Positions 16,590-28,227 are shown, counted from the first letter of the stretch. The stretch: DNA of 64,000 bases from Fredinandcohnia onubensis (GCF_031181385.1 NZ_JAPSKV010000012.1:1-64000), one strand, 5' to 3'. Numbers and translations: made by a program. Notes: generated by a model from the letters alone, not told the origin.

Positions 16590-17096
16590 ATGTTTAAAAT
16601 TCAAGAATTACGTGAACTTATTAAGTTAGTTGATCATTCAAATATTGACGAGTTTACTTTTGAGAGTGAAGGCTCAAAAATTAAAATGAAGAAAAGTAAA
16701 GAAACAACTGTTCAAACAATTGTAGAAAGCAAGGCACAAGCACAGCCAATTTCTTCTGTTGTTACTGAGGTAGCACAGTCTGCAGCACAAGCACAACCTG
16801 TACAACCGCAGACACAGCCAGCTGAACCTGCTACAGCAGCACCTGCAGTTGATGAAAACCTACATAAAGTTGTTTCACCGATGGTTGGTACTTTCTATGC
16901 ATCTCCATCTCCAGATGCAGATGCATATGTACAAAAAGGTGATAAAGTAAAAGAAGATTCAGTAGTTTGTATCGTCGAAGCAATGAAGCTATTTAACGAA
17001 ATCGAAGCAGAAGTAAATGGAGAAATCGTTGAAATATTGGTTGAGAATGGTCAGCTTGTGGAGTATGGTCAACCATTATTCCTAGTAAAAGCATAG
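16590..17096 (+). CDS. accB: Biotin carboxyl carrier protein of acetyl-CoA carboxylase
   Basis: AccB carries the biotin that AccC carboxylates, and the AccAD complex then moves the carboxyl group to acetyl-CoA. The 168-residue protein has a short N-terminal domain, an Ala/Pro/Gln-rich linker (about 48-88) and a biotinyl domain with [13 protein letters not shown]; Lys133 is the biotin site. The start follows AAGGAG. accC lies 33 bp downstream. The accA and accD genes are not in this window. Confidence 0.96.
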   Translation: MFKIQELRELIKLVDHSNIDEFTFESEGSKIKMKKSKETTVQTIVESKAQAQPISSVVTEVAQSAAQAQPVQPQTQPAEPATAAPAVDENLHKVVSPMVGTFYASPSPDADAYVQKGDKVKEDSVVCIVEAMKLFNEIEAEVNGEIVEILVENGQLVEYGQPLFLVKA

Positions 17097-17129
17097 TATG
17101 ATTGTTCAAATAAGTAAGGAGCGACACTC

Positions 17130-18479
17130 ATGTTAAAAAAAATACTAATAGCAAACCGTGGTGAAATTGCGGTTCGTATTATTCGTGCCTGTAAAGAGCT
17201 CGGAATTGAAACGGTAGCTGTTTTTTCTGAGGCGGACCGGGAATCTCTTCACGTTCAACTAGCAGATGAGGCCTATTGTATTGGTCCGAAATCTTCAAAG
17301 GATAGCTATTTAAACTTTACAAATATTATTAGCGTTGCAAAGCTTACTGAAAGTGAAGGGATTCACCCAGGTTATGGCTTCTTAGCCGAAAACGCAGACT
17401 TTGCAGAGCTTTGTCGTGAAGTAAATCTGACTTTCATTGGTCCAAGCCCTGAAGCCATTAATAAAATGGGTACAAAGGATGTTGCCCGTGAAACGATGAG
17501 AGAAGCAGGTGTACCGATTGTGCCTGGTTCACAAGGAATAATAAAAGATACAGATGAAGCAATAGCGCTGGCAAATGATATGGGTTACCCAGTCATTATT
17601 AAAGCAACTGCTGGTGGAGGCGGAAAAGGAATCCGTGTTGCGAAAGATGAAGAGGAACTCATTAAGGGAATCAACATCACTCAACAGGAGGCTGCTACTG
17701 CTTTTGGAAATCCTGGTGTCTATATTGAAAAATATATTCAAGATTTCCGCCACGTTGAGATTCAAGTAATGGCCGACAACCACGGAAATGTGATACATTT
17801 AGGAGAGAGAGATTGCTCCATTCAACGACGTTTACAAAAGCTAGTTGAGGAAACTCCATCTCCTGCTCTAAATGAAGCTACTAGACAAAAAATGGGTGAT
17901 GCTGCAGTTAAAGCAGCAAAAGCTGTTGATTACTCAGGTGCTGGAACAATTGAATTTATCTATGACCATGTTAATGATCAATTCTATTTCATGGAAATGA
18001 ATACAAGAATTCAAGTAGAGCATCCCGTTACTGAGATGGTGACAGGTGTAGACTTAATTAAAGAACAAATACGTGTTGCATCAGGTGAGGAGCTTTCACT
18101 CACTCAAAGTGAAGTAACATTTAATGGTTGGGCCATTGAATGCCGAATTAATGCAGAGAACCCGGAGAAGAATTTCATGCCTTCGCCAGGCAAAATTGAA
18201 ATGTATTTACCACCTGGTGGTCTAGGAGTAAGGGTAGACTCTGCTGCATACCCTGGTTATTCAATACCTCCATATTATGATTCGATGATTGCAAAGCTCA
18301 TTACATATGGGGCAACTCGGGAAGAAGCAATCGCAAGAATGAAGCGTGCTCTTAGTGAATTTGTAATTGATGGTGTACACACTACGATTCCTTTCCACCT
18401 TAAGCTAATGAATCATGAAAAATTCGTAGGTGGAGACTTCAACACAAAATTTCTTGAATTATATGAGGTTATGAAGTAG
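17130..18479 (+). CDS. accC: Biotin carboxylase subunit of acetyl-CoA carboxylase
   Basis: AccC uses ATP and bicarbonate to carboxylate the biotin on AccB. The 449-residue protein has the three biotin carboxylase domains: N-terminal [17 protein letters not shown], the ATP-grasp domain with the glycine-rich loop [13 protein letters not shown] and metal site [16 protein letters not shown], and a C-terminal domain. The length is typical. Its start follows AAGGAG. Confidence 0.97.
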   Translation: MLKKILIANRGEIAVRIIRACKELGIETVAVFSEADRESLHVQLADEAYCIGPKSSKDSYLNFTNIISVAKLTESEGIHPGYGFLAENADFAELCREVNLTFIGPSPEAINKMGTKDVARETMREAGVPIVPGSQGIIKDTDEAIALANDMGYPVIIKATAGGGGKGIRVAKDEEELIKGINITQQEAATAFGNPGVYIEKYIQDFRHVEIQVMADNHGNVIHLGERDCSIQRRLQKLVEETPSPALNEATRQKMGDAAVKAAKAVDYSGAGTIEFIYDHVNDQFYFMEMNTRIQVEHPVTEMVTGVDLIKEQIRVASGEELSLTQSEVTFNGWAIECRINAENPEKNFMPSPGKIEMYLPPGGLGVRVDSAAYPGYSIPPYYDSMIAKLITYGATREEAIARMKRALSEFVIDGVHTTIPFHLKLMNHEKFVGGDFNTKFLELYEVMK

Positions 18480-18506
18480 TACACTAATATAGGGAGGTGC
18501 TTGCTA

Positions 18507-18917
18507 ATGGCAGCGGAAACGAATATTTTAGAAATGGATCAAGGCAATAACAGTCTTGGTAAGGTTGAGATTGCACCAGAAGTAATTGAAGTTATTGCTG
18601 GTATTGCTTCTTCTGAAGTTGAAGGAGTCGCGCAAATGAGAGGGAACTTTGCTTCTGGAGTGGTCGAGAAACTTGGAAAGAAAAACCACGGAAAAGGTGT
18701 CAGAGTTGAGTTAACAGAAACCGGAATTATTGTGGATGTATACTGTGTAATAAACTTTGGCGTTTCTATTCCGAATGTTGCTCGTCAAATTCAAGACAAT
18801 GTCCGCCAGGCTTTATTGAATATGACAGCTTTAGATGCGAATGAAGTAAACATCCATGTTGTTGGTGTATTATTTGAAACGCAAAAACCTGAAGTTAGTG
18901 TAGAGGAAGAGATGTAA
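18507..18917 (+). CDS. yqhY: Asp23/Gls24 family protein YqhY
   Basis: A 136-residue Asp23-family protein with the conserved KVEIAPEVIEVIAGIASSEVEGV and VNIHVVGVLFE segments. In B. subtilis yqhY is co-transcribed with accBC and its loss disturbs acetyl-CoA carboxylase control, so it likely tunes fatty acid synthesis. The ATG at 18507 sits 7 nt after GGGAGGTG; the TTG at 18501 is too close to that site. A terminator ends the operon after it. Confidence 0.92.
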   Translation: MAAETNILEMDQGNNSLGKVEIAPEVIEVIAGIASSEVEGVAQMRGNFASGVVEKLGKKNHGKGVRVELTETGIIVDVYCVINFGVSIPNVARQIQDNVRQALLNMTALDANEVNIHVVGVLFETQKPEVSVEEEM

Positions 18918-18927
18918 GGAAATAGTT

Positions 18928-18959
18928 AGTCTGATGGCAAACGCTATCAGACTTTTTTA
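18928..18959 (+). terminator. Terminator of accB-accC-yqhY
   Basis: Stem AGTCTGAT / ATCAGACT with a 10-nt loop and a following T6 run. Confidence 0.88.
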
Positions 18960-19082
18960 TTTTTCCCTCACAATAAAGAGTTGGTTTTTATTTTAAAATT
19001 ATTTTATGATATTATCATGTTATTAGTATGCAACTGATAGTGGGACAAAAGTTTTACTATATATAAAGGAGAAATAATAAGT

Positions 19083-19475
19083 ATGAAAAGACGTACAGCA
19101 CGACAAAAGGCTTTGCAATCGTTATTTCAAGTTGATGTAAGCCAGAGTGACCCAAATGAAGCGATTGAAAGTGTACTTGAAGAAGAGTCTTCAGATCCTT
19201 TCTTAGAACAGATCGTACATGGCGTTATCAAACATAAAGAAGAAATTGATTCTTTATTGCGAGAGCATCTAGAAAAATGGAATCTTGAAAGACTTGCAAA
19301 TGTAGACCGTTCGATTTTACGCATCGCTGTCTATGAAATGAAATATATAGATGAAATTCCTGTTAAGGTAAGTATTGATGAGGCAATTGAACTTGCTAAA
19401 GAATTTGGTGATGATAGCTCAAGCCGTTTTATTAATGCTATTCTATCGAAAATAAAAGATGCATTAGTAAAGTAG
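19083..19475 (+). CDS. nusB: Transcription antitermination factor NusB
   Basis: NusB binds the boxA RNA of rRNA leaders together with S10 and helps RNA polymerase read through rRNA operons. The 130-residue all-helical protein has the typical [16 protein letters not shown] start and the C-terminal [17 protein letters not shown] and [21 protein letters not shown] site precedes the ATG. The gene opens a tightly spaced run through folD to yqxC. Confidence 0.96.
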   Translation: MKRRTARQKALQSLFQVDVSQSDPNEAIESVLEEESSDPFLEQIVHGVIKHKEEIDSLLREHLEKWNLERLANVDRSILRIAVYEMKYIDEIPVKVSIDEAIELAKEFGDDSSSRFINAILSKIKDALVK

Positions 19476-19536
19476 AATATCGCTGTAGTCCATAAAAAGA
19501 ATGTTATTCAATTGTACATAAGGGAGAGTTGGAAAA

Positions 19537-20403
19537 ATGTCGGCAGAAATTATTAGTGGGAAAGAATTAGCACAAACAAAACGTAATGAAATTGCAGAAG
19601 AGGTTAAGAATTTAGCACAAGACGGTATTGTTCCTGGATTAGCTGTATTATTAGTTGGTAATGACCCAGCTTCAAGATCCTATGTAAAAGGAAAAGATAA
19701 AGCATGTAAGGAAACTGGCATTTACTCCTTGATGCTAGAATATCCAGATACCATTACGGAAGAATTTTTACTTAGTGAAATTGACCGCTTAAACCGGGAT
19801 TCTTCTATCCATGGTATTCTTGTTCAGTTACCATTACCAAATACGATTAATGAAACGGCAGTTATCGAAAGAATTTCTCCTGAAAAAGATGTAGACGGTT
19901 TTCATCCGATTAATATTGGTCGCATGATGACTGGACAAGATGCTTTCTTACCATGTACTCCTTTTGGAATTGTTGAAATGGTAAAATCTAAACAAATCTC
20001 AATCGAAGGTAAGCATGTTGTGGTTGTTGGTAGAAGTAATATTGTCGGAAAACCAGTTGGACAACTCTTCCTTAAAGAGAATGCTACAGTAACGTATTGC
20101 CATTCTAGGACTAAAAATTTGAAAGAAATGACCCTTCAGGCAGATATTTTAGTTGCTGCTGTTGGAAAGGCGAATTTTATTCCTGGAGATTATATTAAAG
20201 AAGGTGCAGTTGTGATTGATGTTGGTGTAAACCGCCTTGAATCAACTGGTAAGCTTGTTGGGGACGTTGTTTTTGACGAAGCAAAAGAGAAAGCAAGCTA
20301 TCTTACACCGGTACCAGGTGGAGTTGGCCCTATGACGATTACAATGCTTCTTCATAATACGGTTCAGTCTGCAAAAAATTTCGCCCTTCTTTCTAGGAAG
20401 TAG
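19537..20403 (+). CDS. folD: Bifunctional methylenetetrahydrofolate dehydrogenase / cyclohydrolase FolD
   Basis: FolD interconverts 5,10-methylene-, methenyl- and 10-formyl-tetrahydrofolate with NADP. The 288-residue protein shows the signature SRSYVKGKDKACKETG with the catalytic lysine, HGILVQLPLP, the NADP site VVGRSNIVGKPVG and TPVPGGVGPMTITML. Length matches the B. subtilis enzyme closely. It is followed after 12 bp by xseA. Confidence 0.97.
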   Translation: MSAEIISGKELAQTKRNEIAEEVKNLAQDGIVPGLAVLLVGNDPASRSYVKGKDKACKETGIYSLMLEYPDTITEEFLLSEIDRLNRDSSIHGILVQLPLPNTINETAVIERISPEKDVDGFHPINIGRMMTGQDAFLPCTPFGIVEMVKSKQISIEGKHVVVVGRSNIVGKPVGQLFLKENATVTYCHSRTKNLKEMTLQADILVAAVGKANFIPGDYIKEGAVVIDVGVNRLESTGKLVGDVVFDEAKEKASYLTPVPGGVGPMTITMLLHNTVQSAKNFALLSRK

Positions 20404-20415
20404 GGATTGGTAGGA

Positions 20416-21762
20416 ATGGAACAGAATCGATATCTAACCGTAACAGCTTTAACAAAATATATTAAACGTAAATTTGATGCGGACCCTCACCTTCAGGATA
20501 TTTGGGTGAAGGGTGAAATCTCGAATTTTAAGGCGCACAGTCGCGGACATATGTATTTTACAATAAAGGATCAACAAGCACGAATTCAAGCTGTGATGTT
20601 TGCTGGCTATAACCGAGATTTAAAATTCACTCCTGAAAATGGGATGAAAGTTTTGCTTCGCGGCGAGGTTACAGTATTTGAATCAAATGGAAACTATCAG
20701 ATCTATGTAAAAGAAATGCAGCCAGACGGGATAGGAAATTTATACTTAGCCTACGAGGAAATGAAAAGACGTCTTGAAGCAGAGGGACTTTTTTCGCAAA
20801 ACTTTAAAAAACAAATTCCTAAGATACCGCATTATATTGGGATTGTTACATCGCCAACAGGAGCTGCGATTCGCGATATAATTACGACGATAAGACGTAG
20901 ATATCCAATCGCAAAAGTGATTGTCTTTCCTGCCCTTGTCCAAGGGGTGAATGCGGGGCCATCAGTAGTTAAAGCCATCGAGAAAGCGAATGAATTTGGA
21001 AAAATAGATGTGTTAATTGTTGGCCGTGGTGGTGGCTCAATTGAGGAACTTTGGGCATTTAATGAAGAAATCGTCGCAAGAGCGATTTTTCAGTCGAAGG
21101 TGCCCATTATTTCTGCAGTGGGACATGAAACAGATATTACGATTGCTGATTTTGTGGCAGATTTACGTGCACCTACACCAACAGGAGCTGCTGAATTAGC
21201 TGTACCACATATGGCCGAGTTGTCAGAACGCTTACTCGTTAGACATACACGTTTATTGCGTGCTATGAAAGAAAAACTCGTACGTGACTCAAAACGCTTA
21301 GATACACTGAAGAAATCCTATGCGTTTCGATTTCCGAAAAATCTTTATGATCAAAAGCAACAGCAACTGGACCGCTTGGTTGACCGACTAGAAAGAGAAG
21401 GGGCTATGGCAATATCTCGTAAGCATGAAGCATTTCAAAAGCTTAGCTTACGATTGCAGCATAACCACCCAAGTGAAAAGCTAATTCGTGCCAAACAAAA
21501 ACAGGATCTTAATACAAAGATGCTTTTAAAAGAATTTACACAAATTTTGAAACAAAAGCAATTTGCTTTTTCGTCCCAAGTATCAAAGTTAGAGGCACTT
21601 AGTCCGTTAAAAATCATGGATCGAGGGTATAGCCTCGTATATGATCAGGAAGAACAATTAGTGAAAAGTGTACAGCAAGTTGAACAGGGGAATAAAATCA
21701 AGGTTAAGCTGTCGGATGGTCATCTTGACTGTGAAGTAATTGAAATAGAGGAGAGACAATAG
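20416..21762 (+). CDS. xseA: Exodeoxyribonuclease VII large subunit
   Basis: XseA is the catalytic subunit of the single-strand exonuclease ExoVII. The protein has an N-terminal OB-fold (about 1-100), the catalytic domain with [14 protein letters not shown] and [19 protein letters not shown], and a long coiled-coil helix that binds XseB. The ATG at 20416 gives 448 residues, the B. subtilis length; a TTG at 20407 is nine bases upstream. The xseB ATG follows its stop directly. Confidence 0.96.
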   Translation: MEQNRYLTVTALTKYIKRKFDADPHLQDIWVKGEISNFKAHSRGHMYFTIKDQQARIQAVMFAGYNRDLKFTPENGMKVLLRGEVTVFESNGNYQIYVKEMQPDGIGNLYLAYEEMKRRLEAEGLFSQNFKKQIPKIPHYIGIVTSPTGAAIRDIITTIRRRYPIAKVIVFPALVQGVNAGPSVVKAIEKANEFGKIDVLIVGRGGGSIEELWAFNEEIVARAIFQSKVPIISAVGHETDITIADFVADLRAPTPTGAAELAVPHMAELSERLLVRHTRLLRAMKEKLVRDSKRLDTLKKSYAFRFPKNLYDQKQQQLDRLVDRLEREGAMAISRKHEAFQKLSLRLQHNHPSEKLIRAKQKQDLNTKMLLKEFTQILKQKQFAFSSQVSKLEALSPLKIMDRGYSLVYDQEEQLVKSVQQVEQGNKIKVKLSDGHLDCEVIEIEERQ

Positions 21763-21996
21763 ATGAGTGAAGAAAAGGTATTATCCTTTGAGGAAGCAAT
21801 GGAGAAACTCGAGCAAATTGTCGGGCATCTTGAAGAAGGAGATGTCCCTTTAGAAAAAGCAATCACTTATTTCCAAGAAGGCATGAAGCTTTCAAAGCTT
21901 TGTCATGACAAGCTCCAACATGTTGAAAAGCAAATGGAACAAATTTTACGCGAAGACGGTGAACTTGAACCGTTTTCGATTCAGGAGGAAGAGTGA
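21763..21996 (+). CDS. xseB: Exodeoxyribonuclease VII small subunit
   Basis: A 77-residue helical protein with the family core [25 protein letters not shown]. It binds the coiled coil of XseA. It begins on the base after the xseA stop codon, and its own stop overlaps the ispA start (GTGA), so the three genes are translationally linked. Confidence 0.95.
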   Translation: MSEEKVLSFEEAMEKLEQIVGHLEEGDVPLEKAITYFQEGMKLSKLCHDKLQHVEKQMEQILREDGELEPFSIQEEE

Positions 21997-22892
21997 ACGT
22001 GAATCCAACTGAGATAACACAATTTTTAGATGTACAAAAAAATAAGATCGAAGAACAGCTTCCAAAGTATATTTCTAGCTTATCAGCCCCAAAAATAATC
22101 AAGGAAGCGATGCATTACTCTCTTGAAGCGGGTGGGAAACGGATCCGCCCTTTATTACTCCTTGGTACACTTCATTCTTATGGAAAAGATGAAGCAATCG
22201 GAATACCGACTGCGTGTGCTATTGAAATGATTCACACGTATTCCCTTATCCATGACGACCTTCCGAGTATGGATGATGATGACCTTCGTAGGGGGAAACC
22301 TACCAACCATAAGGTGTTTGGAGAGGCAGTGGCAATCTTAGCGGGTGATGCACTGTTGACATATAGCTTTCAGGCAATTACTGAATCCATTAGCACTGAA
22401 ATATCCCCTGAGAAAAAGCTGTTGCTTGTAACCGAATTAGCAAAAGCTTCTGGCCCGGAAGGTATGGTGGGTGGTCAGGTTGCGGATATGGAAGGTGAAG
22501 GGAAAGTACTGAACCTGGATGAATTAGAATACATTCACCGCCATAAAACAGGAAAATTATTAGCATATAGTGTGATTGCAGGAGCAATTCTTGCAGATGC
22601 TACTAGTGAACAGCTTGAAAAGCTTACGCAATTTGCGCATCATTTAGGTTTAGCCTTTCAAATTCGAGATGATATTTTAGATATTGAAGGTACAGAAGTT
22701 AAACTAGGGAAACCGGTCGGCAGTGATACTGGTAATCATAAGAATACATATCCTGCATTATTAACTCTTGAGGGTGCAAAGGAGAAACTAACCTTTCATG
22801 TAGATGAAGCAAGGCGGTTTTTATATAGTGTTGATATGAAACATGATATACTAGACTATATGTGTAATCTAATCGCATCCAGAGATCATTAA
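21993..22892 (+). CDS. ispA: Farnesyl diphosphate synthase
   Basis: IspA condenses isopentenyl diphosphate with dimethylallyl and geranyl diphosphate to make farnesyl diphosphate for undecaprenyl phosphate, quinones and other isoprenoids. The first Asp-rich motif is [11 protein letters not shown] and the second is [19 protein letters not shown] is also present. It has 299 residues. The start is GTG 21993, overlapping the xseB stop and 4 nt after AGGAGG; a GTG at 21999 with 10-nt spacing is an equal alternative. Confidence 0.95.
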   Translation: MNVNPTEITQFLDVQKNKIEEQLPKYISSLSAPKIIKEAMHYSLEAGGKRIRPLLLLGTLHSYGKDEAIGIPTACAIEMIHTYSLIHDDLPSMDDDDLRRGKPTNHKVFGEAVAILAGDALLTYSFQAITESISTEISPEKKLLLVTELAKASGPEGMVGGQVADMEGEGKVLNLDELEYIHRHKTGKLLAYSVIAGAILADATSEQLEKLTQFAHHLGLAFQIRDDILDIEGTEVKLGKPVGSDTGNHKNTYPALLTLEGAKEKLTFHVDEARRFLYSVDMKHDILDYMCNLIASRDH

Positions 22893-22942
22893 AATACATT
22901 CTTGAAAATGTATTACATAGTAAATGAAAGTGAGTGAATCCT

Positions 22943-24835
22943 TTGGATCTTCTAAGTATTAAAGACCCTAAGTTCCTAAAAAATATGTCTATAGATGAAT
23001 TAAATAAACTTAGTCAGGATATCCGTCAATTTTTAATAGAAAAGCTTTCCAAGACTGGTGGACATATTGGTCCTAATCTTGGGGTTGTTGAATTAACAAT
23101 CGCTTTACATAAGGAATTTGATAGCCCAAAGGACAAATTCATTTGGGATGTTGGGCATCAGTCCTATGTACATAAAATTTTGACAGGTCGTGCTTGTGAA
23201 TTTGATACATTGCGACAATATAAAGGGCTATGTGGGTTTCCGAAACGGATTGAAAGCGAGCATGACGTTTGGGAAACCGGACATAGCTCAACCAGTCTTT
23301 CCGCTGCTATGGGAATGGCTGCTGCACGAGATATTAAAGGAACTAAGGAATTTGTCGTTCCGATCATTGGTGATGGTGCCTTAACAGGTGGAATGGCATT
23401 GGAAGCATTAAATCATATCGGACATGAAAAGAAAGATATGATTGTCATTTTAAACGATAATGAGATGTCGATTGCACCAAATGTTGGTGCACTTCATAAT
23501 GTTCTCGCAAGGCTGCGTACAGCTGGTAAATACAACTGGGTAAAAGATGAGCTTGAGTATTTACTCAAAAAGATTCCTGCTGTAGGTGGCAAGCTTGCTT
23601 CAACTGCTGAGCGTATCAAGGACAGCCTTAAATATTTGCTAGTGTCTGGAGTTTTCTTTGAGGAACTAGGATTCACATACCTAGGGCCAATTGATGGACA
23701 TAATTTTGAGGATTTATTTGAGACGCTCGAATATGCAAAGAAAACAAAGGGGCCAGTGCTAGTTCATGTGATTACCAAAAAAGGGAAGGGTTATACCCCT
23801 GCGGAAACAGATAAAGTTGGTACATGGCATGGAACAGGTCCTTATAAAATCGAAACAGGGGATTTCGTTAAGCCTGTAAATCCACCTCCTGCATGGAGTG
23901 CTGTTATTAGTGAAACGGTCAGGAAGTTAGCGAAAAACGATAATCGAATTGTTGCAATAACACCTGCAATGCCAGTAGGTTCAAAACTTGAAAAGTTTGC
24001 TAAGGAATTCCCTGATAGAATGTTTGACGTGGGAATTGCAGAACAGCATGCAACTACGATGGCTGCAGGCCTGGCAACGCAAGATATGAAACCTTTCTTA
24101 GCGATTTATTCGACCTTCTTGCAAAGAGCCTATGACCAAGTTGTGCATGACATATGTCGCCAAAATCTAAATGTGTTCATTGGAATTGACCGCTCAGGAT
24201 TAGTAGGGGCAGATGGAGAAACACATCAAGGTGTGTTTGATATTCCTTTCTTAAGACATATCCCGAATATGGTTCTTATGATGCCGAAGGATGAAAATGA
24301 AGGTCAGCACATGGTGAATACTGCGATTCAATATGACGATGGTCCAATCGCTTTAAGATATGCAAGAGGAAATGGACTTGGAGTCGAAATGGATGAAGAG
24401 CTTAAGGTTATTCCTATCGGTACATGGGAAATTATAAAACCGGGTACAGATGCTGTTATCCTAACGTTTGGTACTACAATTCCAATGGCCTTAGAAGCAG
24501 CAGAGCGACTTGAAAAAGAAGATATATCTGTAAGAGTGGTCAATGCCCGTTTTATCAAACCACTCGATAATGATATGATGCACCAAATCTTAGGGTCAAG
24601 CCTTCCAGTTTTAACTATTGAGGAGTCAGTATTAATGGGTGGATTTGGAAGTGCTGTTCTCGAATATGCTCAAGAACATGGATATCAAAATGCATCAATC
24701 GACCGAATGGGCATTCCAGACCAATTTATTGAGCATGGTAATGTAAATGACCTGTTGCATGAAATTGGCATGACAACTGAGAATGTGGTTGAGCGCATAC
24801 ACAATCTCGTACCTAAGAAACAGAAAAGAGTGTAG
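22943..24835 (+). CDS. dxs: 1-deoxy-D-xylulose-5-phosphate synthase
   Basis: Dxs makes 1-deoxyxylulose 5-phosphate from pyruvate and glyceraldehyde 3-phosphate, the entry step of the MEP isoprenoid pathway, upstream of the IspA reaction. The thiamine diphosphate site [18 protein letters not shown]...LNDNEMSI is clear, as is the transketolase-type DIGIAEQH-like segment [14 protein letters not shown]. The TTG at 22943 gives the usual N-terminus ([11 protein letters not shown]) and 630 residues; GTG 22934 is possible but has a poor binding site. The gene ends 2 bp before yqxC. Confidence 0.95.
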   Translation: MDLLSIKDPKFLKNMSIDELNKLSQDIRQFLIEKLSKTGGHIGPNLGVVELTIALHKEFDSPKDKFIWDVGHQSYVHKILTGRACEFDTLRQYKGLCGFPKRIESEHDVWETGHSSTSLSAAMGMAAARDIKGTKEFVVPIIGDGALTGGMALEALNHIGHEKKDMIVILNDNEMSIAPNVGALHNVLARLRTAGKYNWVKDELEYLLKKIPAVGGKLASTAERIKDSLKYLLVSGVFFEELGFTYLGPIDGHNFEDLFETLEYAKKTKGPVLVHVITKKGKGYTPAETDKVGTWHGTGPYKIETGDFVKPVNPPPAWSAVISETVRKLAKNDNRIVAITPAMPVGSKLEKFAKEFPDRMFDVGIAEQHATTMAAGLATQDMKPFLAIYSTFLQRAYDQVVHDICRQNLNVFIGIDRSGLVGADGETHQGVFDIPFLRHIPNMVLMMPKDENEGQHMVNTAIQYDDGPIALRYARGNGLGVEMDEELKVIPIGTWEIIKPGTDAVILTFGTTIPMALEAAERLEKEDISVRVVNARFIKPLDNDMMHQILGSSLPVLTIEESVLMGGFGSAVLEYAQEHGYQNASIDRMGIPDQFIEHGNVNDLLHEIGMTTENVVERIHNLVPKKQKRV

Positions 24836-24837
24836 AC

Positions 24838-25668
24838 ATGGGTACAAAAAAAGAAAGACTCGATGTTTTGTTAGTTGAACGCGGCCTAATCGAAACAAGA
24901 GAAAAAGCAAAACGATCCATTATGGCTGGTCTGGTTTATTCAAATGAAGAACGACTTGAGAAGCCGGGAGAAAAAGTAGAAATTGATATACCACTTGTTG
25001 TGAAGGGGAATGTCATTCCTTATGTCAGTAGAGGTGGTTTAAAGCTTGAAAAAGCCATAAAAGATTTTAATTTAAACATCAAGGATAAAATTATGATTGA
25101 TGTAGGCTCCTCGACAGGTGGTTTTACGGATTGTGCACTCCAAAATGGAGTTAAAAAATCATATGCCCTTGATGTTGGATATAATCAGCTTGCGTGGAAA
25201 CTCAGACAGGATGAACGTGTTGTTGTTATGGAACGAACTAATTTTCGTTATGTAACACCAGCAGACCTGCAAAGCGGCCTACCAGAGTTTGCGACAATCG
25301 ATGTTTCGTTTATCTCTTTACGTTTAATTCTGCCTGTATTAAAAACGCTACTTGTGCCGAACAGCGACGTTGTGGCCCTTGTAAAACCACAATTTGAGGC
25401 AGGAAAAGAGCAGGTTGGTAAAAAAGGAATCGTACGTGAGCCGAAAACTCATGAAGCGGTCCTTACGCATATCATTGAGTTTTCCATAAAGGAAGGGTAT
25501 GATTGCATTAATTTGTCCTATTCGCCAATCACAGGTGGAGAAGGAAATATCGAATTTTTACTCCATTTACGCTGGAATGGTCCTGCCGAAAAGGGTGAAA
25601 ACAAATTGCCTGTTTCCGAGCAGGAGATCGTACAAAATGCACATGCAAATTTAAAGAATGATAAATAA
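24838..25668 (+). CDS. yqxC: TlyA-family S4-domain rRNA methyltransferase YqxC
   Basis: An N-terminal S4 RNA-binding domain (RLDVLLVERGLIETREKAKR) is joined to an FtsJ-type methyltransferase domain with the SAM motif MIDVGSSTGGFTDCAL and the VALVKPQFEAG segment holding a catalytic-type lysine. TlyA homologues 2'-O-methylate rRNA in mycobacteria; the target in Bacillus is not established, and the older name hemolysin A is misleading. It has 276 residues. Confidence 0.93.
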   Translation: MGTKKERLDVLLVERGLIETREKAKRSIMAGLVYSNEERLEKPGEKVEIDIPLVVKGNVIPYVSRGGLKLEKAIKDFNLNIKDKIMIDVGSSTGGFTDCALQNGVKKSYALDVGYNQLAWKLRQDERVVVMERTNFRYVTPADLQSGLPEFATIDVSFISLRLILPVLKTLLVPNSDVVALVKPQFEAGKEQVGKKGIVREPKTHEAVLTHIIEFSIKEGYDCINLSYSPITGGEGNIEFLLHLRWNGPAEKGENKLPVSEQEIVQNAHANLKNDK

Positions 25669-25669
25669 T

Positions 25670-25704
25670 AGAGGGGATGGCCTTAGTGCTGTCCTCTTTC
25701 TTCG
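25670..25704 (+). terminator. Probable terminator after yqxC
   Basis: Stem AGAGG.GATGGC / GCTGTC.CCTCT with two G-U pairs and a bulge, followed by an interrupted T tract (TTTCTTC). It is weaker than its neighbours. Confidence 0.5.
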
Positions 25705-25829
25705 TGGAGAATGGATATTACCCTAGTTATATTGAAAACCCAATATATCATTAAAAAAAATGTACAATTCTGTCAGAATCGGCTAACATAGGAGGTAATA
25801 ATACAAGTTTTGAGAGAGAGGATGTCACG

Positions 25830-26279
25830 ATGAATAAAGGGCAAAGGCATATAAAAATTCGTGAAATCATCACGAGCAACGATATAGAAACACAAGATGA
25901 AATTGTCGATATTCTAAAAAGTGAGGGATATAACATTACTCAAGCGACCGTATCCCGCGATATTAAAGAACTTCATTTAGTAAAGGTACCAATGATTGAT
26001 GGTCGTTATAAATATAGTCTGCCGGCTGATCAACGTTTTAATCCACTACAAAAATTAAAACGTTCGTTAATGGATGCTTTTGTGAAAATCGATTCAGCGG
26101 GGCATATGCTTGTGATGAAAACCCTTCCGGGGAATGCAAATGCGATCGGTGCGTTAATCGACCATTTAGATTGGGAAGAAATTTTAGGCACAATCTGTGG
26201 CGATGACACTATCTTAATTATCTGTAAGACTCCAGAACAAACAGAAACAGTTTCAAATCGATTCCTAGACATGCTCTAA
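25830..26279 (+). CDS. argR: Arginine repressor ArgR (AhrC)
   Basis: ArgR is the arginine-sensing hexameric regulator that represses arginine synthesis and activates its breakdown. The 149-residue protein has an N-terminal winged helix ([20 protein letters not shown] and [17 protein letters not shown]) and a C-terminal arginine-binding domain with [11 protein letters not shown] and [26 protein letters not shown] site precedes the ATG. It may act on the candidate ARG box upstream of artP in this window. Confidence 0.95.
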   Translation: MNKGQRHIKIREIITSNDIETQDEIVDILKSEGYNITQATVSRDIKELHLVKVPMIDGRYKYSLPADQRFNPLQKLKRSLMDAFVKIDSAGHMLVMKTLPGNANAIGALIDHLDWEEILGTICGDDTILIICKTPEQTETVSNRFLDML

Positions 26280-26309
26280 GGGAGAGAGTGGAATTAGGAG
26301 GTGTAGGAA

Positions 26310-28019
26310 TTGTTAGCAGAATTATCAATAAAGAACTTTGCCATTATTGAGACCCTTTCGGTTTCATTAGAAAAAGGCTTGACAGTTCTAACAGGCGAAA
26401 CAGGAGCGGGTAAGTCCATCATTATTGATGCTGTCCATTTATTGGTGGGAGGAAGAGGTTCTGCAGAATTTGTACGATATGGCGAAGACCGAGCAGAAAT
26501 AGAGGGTCTATTTTTAATAGATAATAACAATCATCCTTGTTATGCGAAAGCTGAAGAGTTTGGAATTGAAATAAGCGAGGGAATGATTGTTTTACGAAGA
26601 GATATTTCTAAATCTGGGAAAAGTGTCTGTAGAATAAACGGCAAACTCGTCACCATTTCGATTCTTCGTGAATTTGGGAGAACGTTAATCGACATCCATG
26701 GGCAGCATGAACACCAAGATTTAATGAACCAGGAACAACATATACATATGCTTGATCAATACGGTGGAAAATTGCTTGAAAAAGCATTAAAGGCCTATCA
26801 AGAGGTTTATAAGAGCTATTTACAGGTAAAGCAACGGTTAAAAAGCTTTAATGAAAATGAACAAGAAATGGCACATCGACTTGATTTAATACAATTTCAA
26901 TTAAATGAAATTGGCAATGCAAATTTGCAGCCGAATGAAGATGTGGAATTAACCGAGGAAAGAAGAAAGATTTCAAATTACGAAAAAATCTTCAAAGCCT
27001 TACAAAATAGTTATAATGCTCTACATGGTGACCAAAAAGGACTTGACTGGGTTGGTTTAGCCATGAATCATGCAGAAGATATTATGGATATTGATAAAGA
27101 CTTAAAAAATATCCATGAGACCATCTCCAATAGCTTCTATTTATTAGAGGAAATCTCCTATAAAATCAGAACTCAATTAGACGAATTAGAATATGATCCT
27201 GCAAGACTTGACTATATTGAAGGTCGTTTAAATGAAATTGCTCAATTAAAGCGAAAATATGGACAAACTGTTGAGGAAATCCTCGAATATGCAGCAAAAA
27301 TAGAGGATGAAGTCGATACTATTCAAAATCGCGAGCAACATATCGGTAAAATCAAGGAAGAGCTAGAGTCAGTACTAGAGGATGTGAAGCTTGAAGCCGA
27401 TAATATCTCAAACCTTCGAAAAAAATTAGCAAAAGAACTAATTCATAAAATTACACAGGAATTAAAAGAGCTATATATGGAAAAAGCAAAATTTGATATC
27501 AACTTTTTTGAGGAATCGACTATTAAATTCACACCAAATGGGAAAGATGATATTGAATTTTATATTTCGACAAATCCAGGTGAACCACTTAAACCTTTAG
27601 CAAAAATTGCGTCAGGTGGAGAATTATCAAGGATTATGCTTGCCATTAAAGGTATTTTTTCGAAGCATCAAGGTGTTACATCCATTATTTTTGATGAGGT
27701 TGATACGGGGGTTAGTGGTCGAGTTGCCCAAGCAATCGCTGAAAAAATCCATGGTATCTCAATAGGCTCACAAGTACTTTGTATTTCCCATCTCCCTCAG
27801 GTAGCAGCCATGGCAGATACCCATTTGTTTATATCCAAGGAGACCGTACAAGGTAGAACCATCACATCCGTAACACCATTGGATGAGGAATCTAAAGTAA
27901 AAGAAATAAGCCGAATGATCTCTGGGGTTGAAATAACGGATTTAACAAAGGAACATGCACAGGAATTATTGAATCTTGCGAAGGAAAGCAAACATGCAAG
28001 ACAGATGGTAAAACACTAA
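26310..28019 (+). CDS. recN: DNA repair protein RecN
   Basis: RecN is an SMC-like ATPase that holds DNA ends together during double-strand break repair. The Walker A is GETGAGKS at residues 29-36; a long coiled coil fills the middle (about 160-370); the C-terminal half has the SGGELSRIMLA signature and SIIFDEVDTGVSG Walker B. The TTG start at 26310 lies 6 nt after AGGAGGTG and gives the standard N-terminus (LAELSIKNFAIIE). It has 569 residues. No SOS box is evident to me just upstream. Confidence 0.96.
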   Translation: MLAELSIKNFAIIETLSVSLEKGLTVLTGETGAGKSIIIDAVHLLVGGRGSAEFVRYGEDRAEIEGLFLIDNNNHPCYAKAEEFGIEISEGMIVLRRDISKSGKSVCRINGKLVTISILREFGRTLIDIHGQHEHQDLMNQEQHIHMLDQYGGKLLEKALKAYQEVYKSYLQVKQRLKSFNENEQEMAHRLDLIQFQLNEIGNANLQPNEDVELTEERRKISNYEKIFKALQNSYNALHGDQKGLDWVGLAMNHAEDIMDIDKDLKNIHETISNSFYLLEEISYKIRTQLDELEYDPARLDYIEGRLNEIAQLKRKYGQTVEEILEYAAKIEDEVDTIQNREQHIGKIKEELESVLEDVKLEADNISNLRKKLAKELIHKITQELKELYMEKAKFDINFFEESTIKFTPNGKDDIEFYISTNPGEPLKPLAKIASGGELSRIMLAIKGIFSKHQGVTSIIFDEVDTGVSGRVAQAIAEKIHGISIGSQVLCISHLPQVAAMADTHLFISKETVQGRTITSVTPLDEESKVKEISRMISGVEITDLTKEHAQELLNLAKESKHARQMVKH

Positions 28020-28063
28020 TGTCTTTATGATATACAAAATGAGAAGCAATTTTTATTTGTAAT

Positions 28064-28088
28064 GCTATCCAAAATGGGTAGCTTTTTT
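28064..28088 (+). terminator. Terminator of argR-recN
   Basis: Stem GCTATCC / GGGTAGC with loop AAAAT, then six T. Confidence 0.88.
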
Positions 28089-28227
28089 AATCTCATAGTG
28101 GTTATAAATGTGGCCTTGAAAGGCCAAATTATAGAATGTAGCCATAAAAACTTTTTTTAGTAAGTCACCACTTCTAATAGTGGTTTGATTTATGGCGTGG
28201 GATAGGAGCGAGGAGAGTGAAAAATGA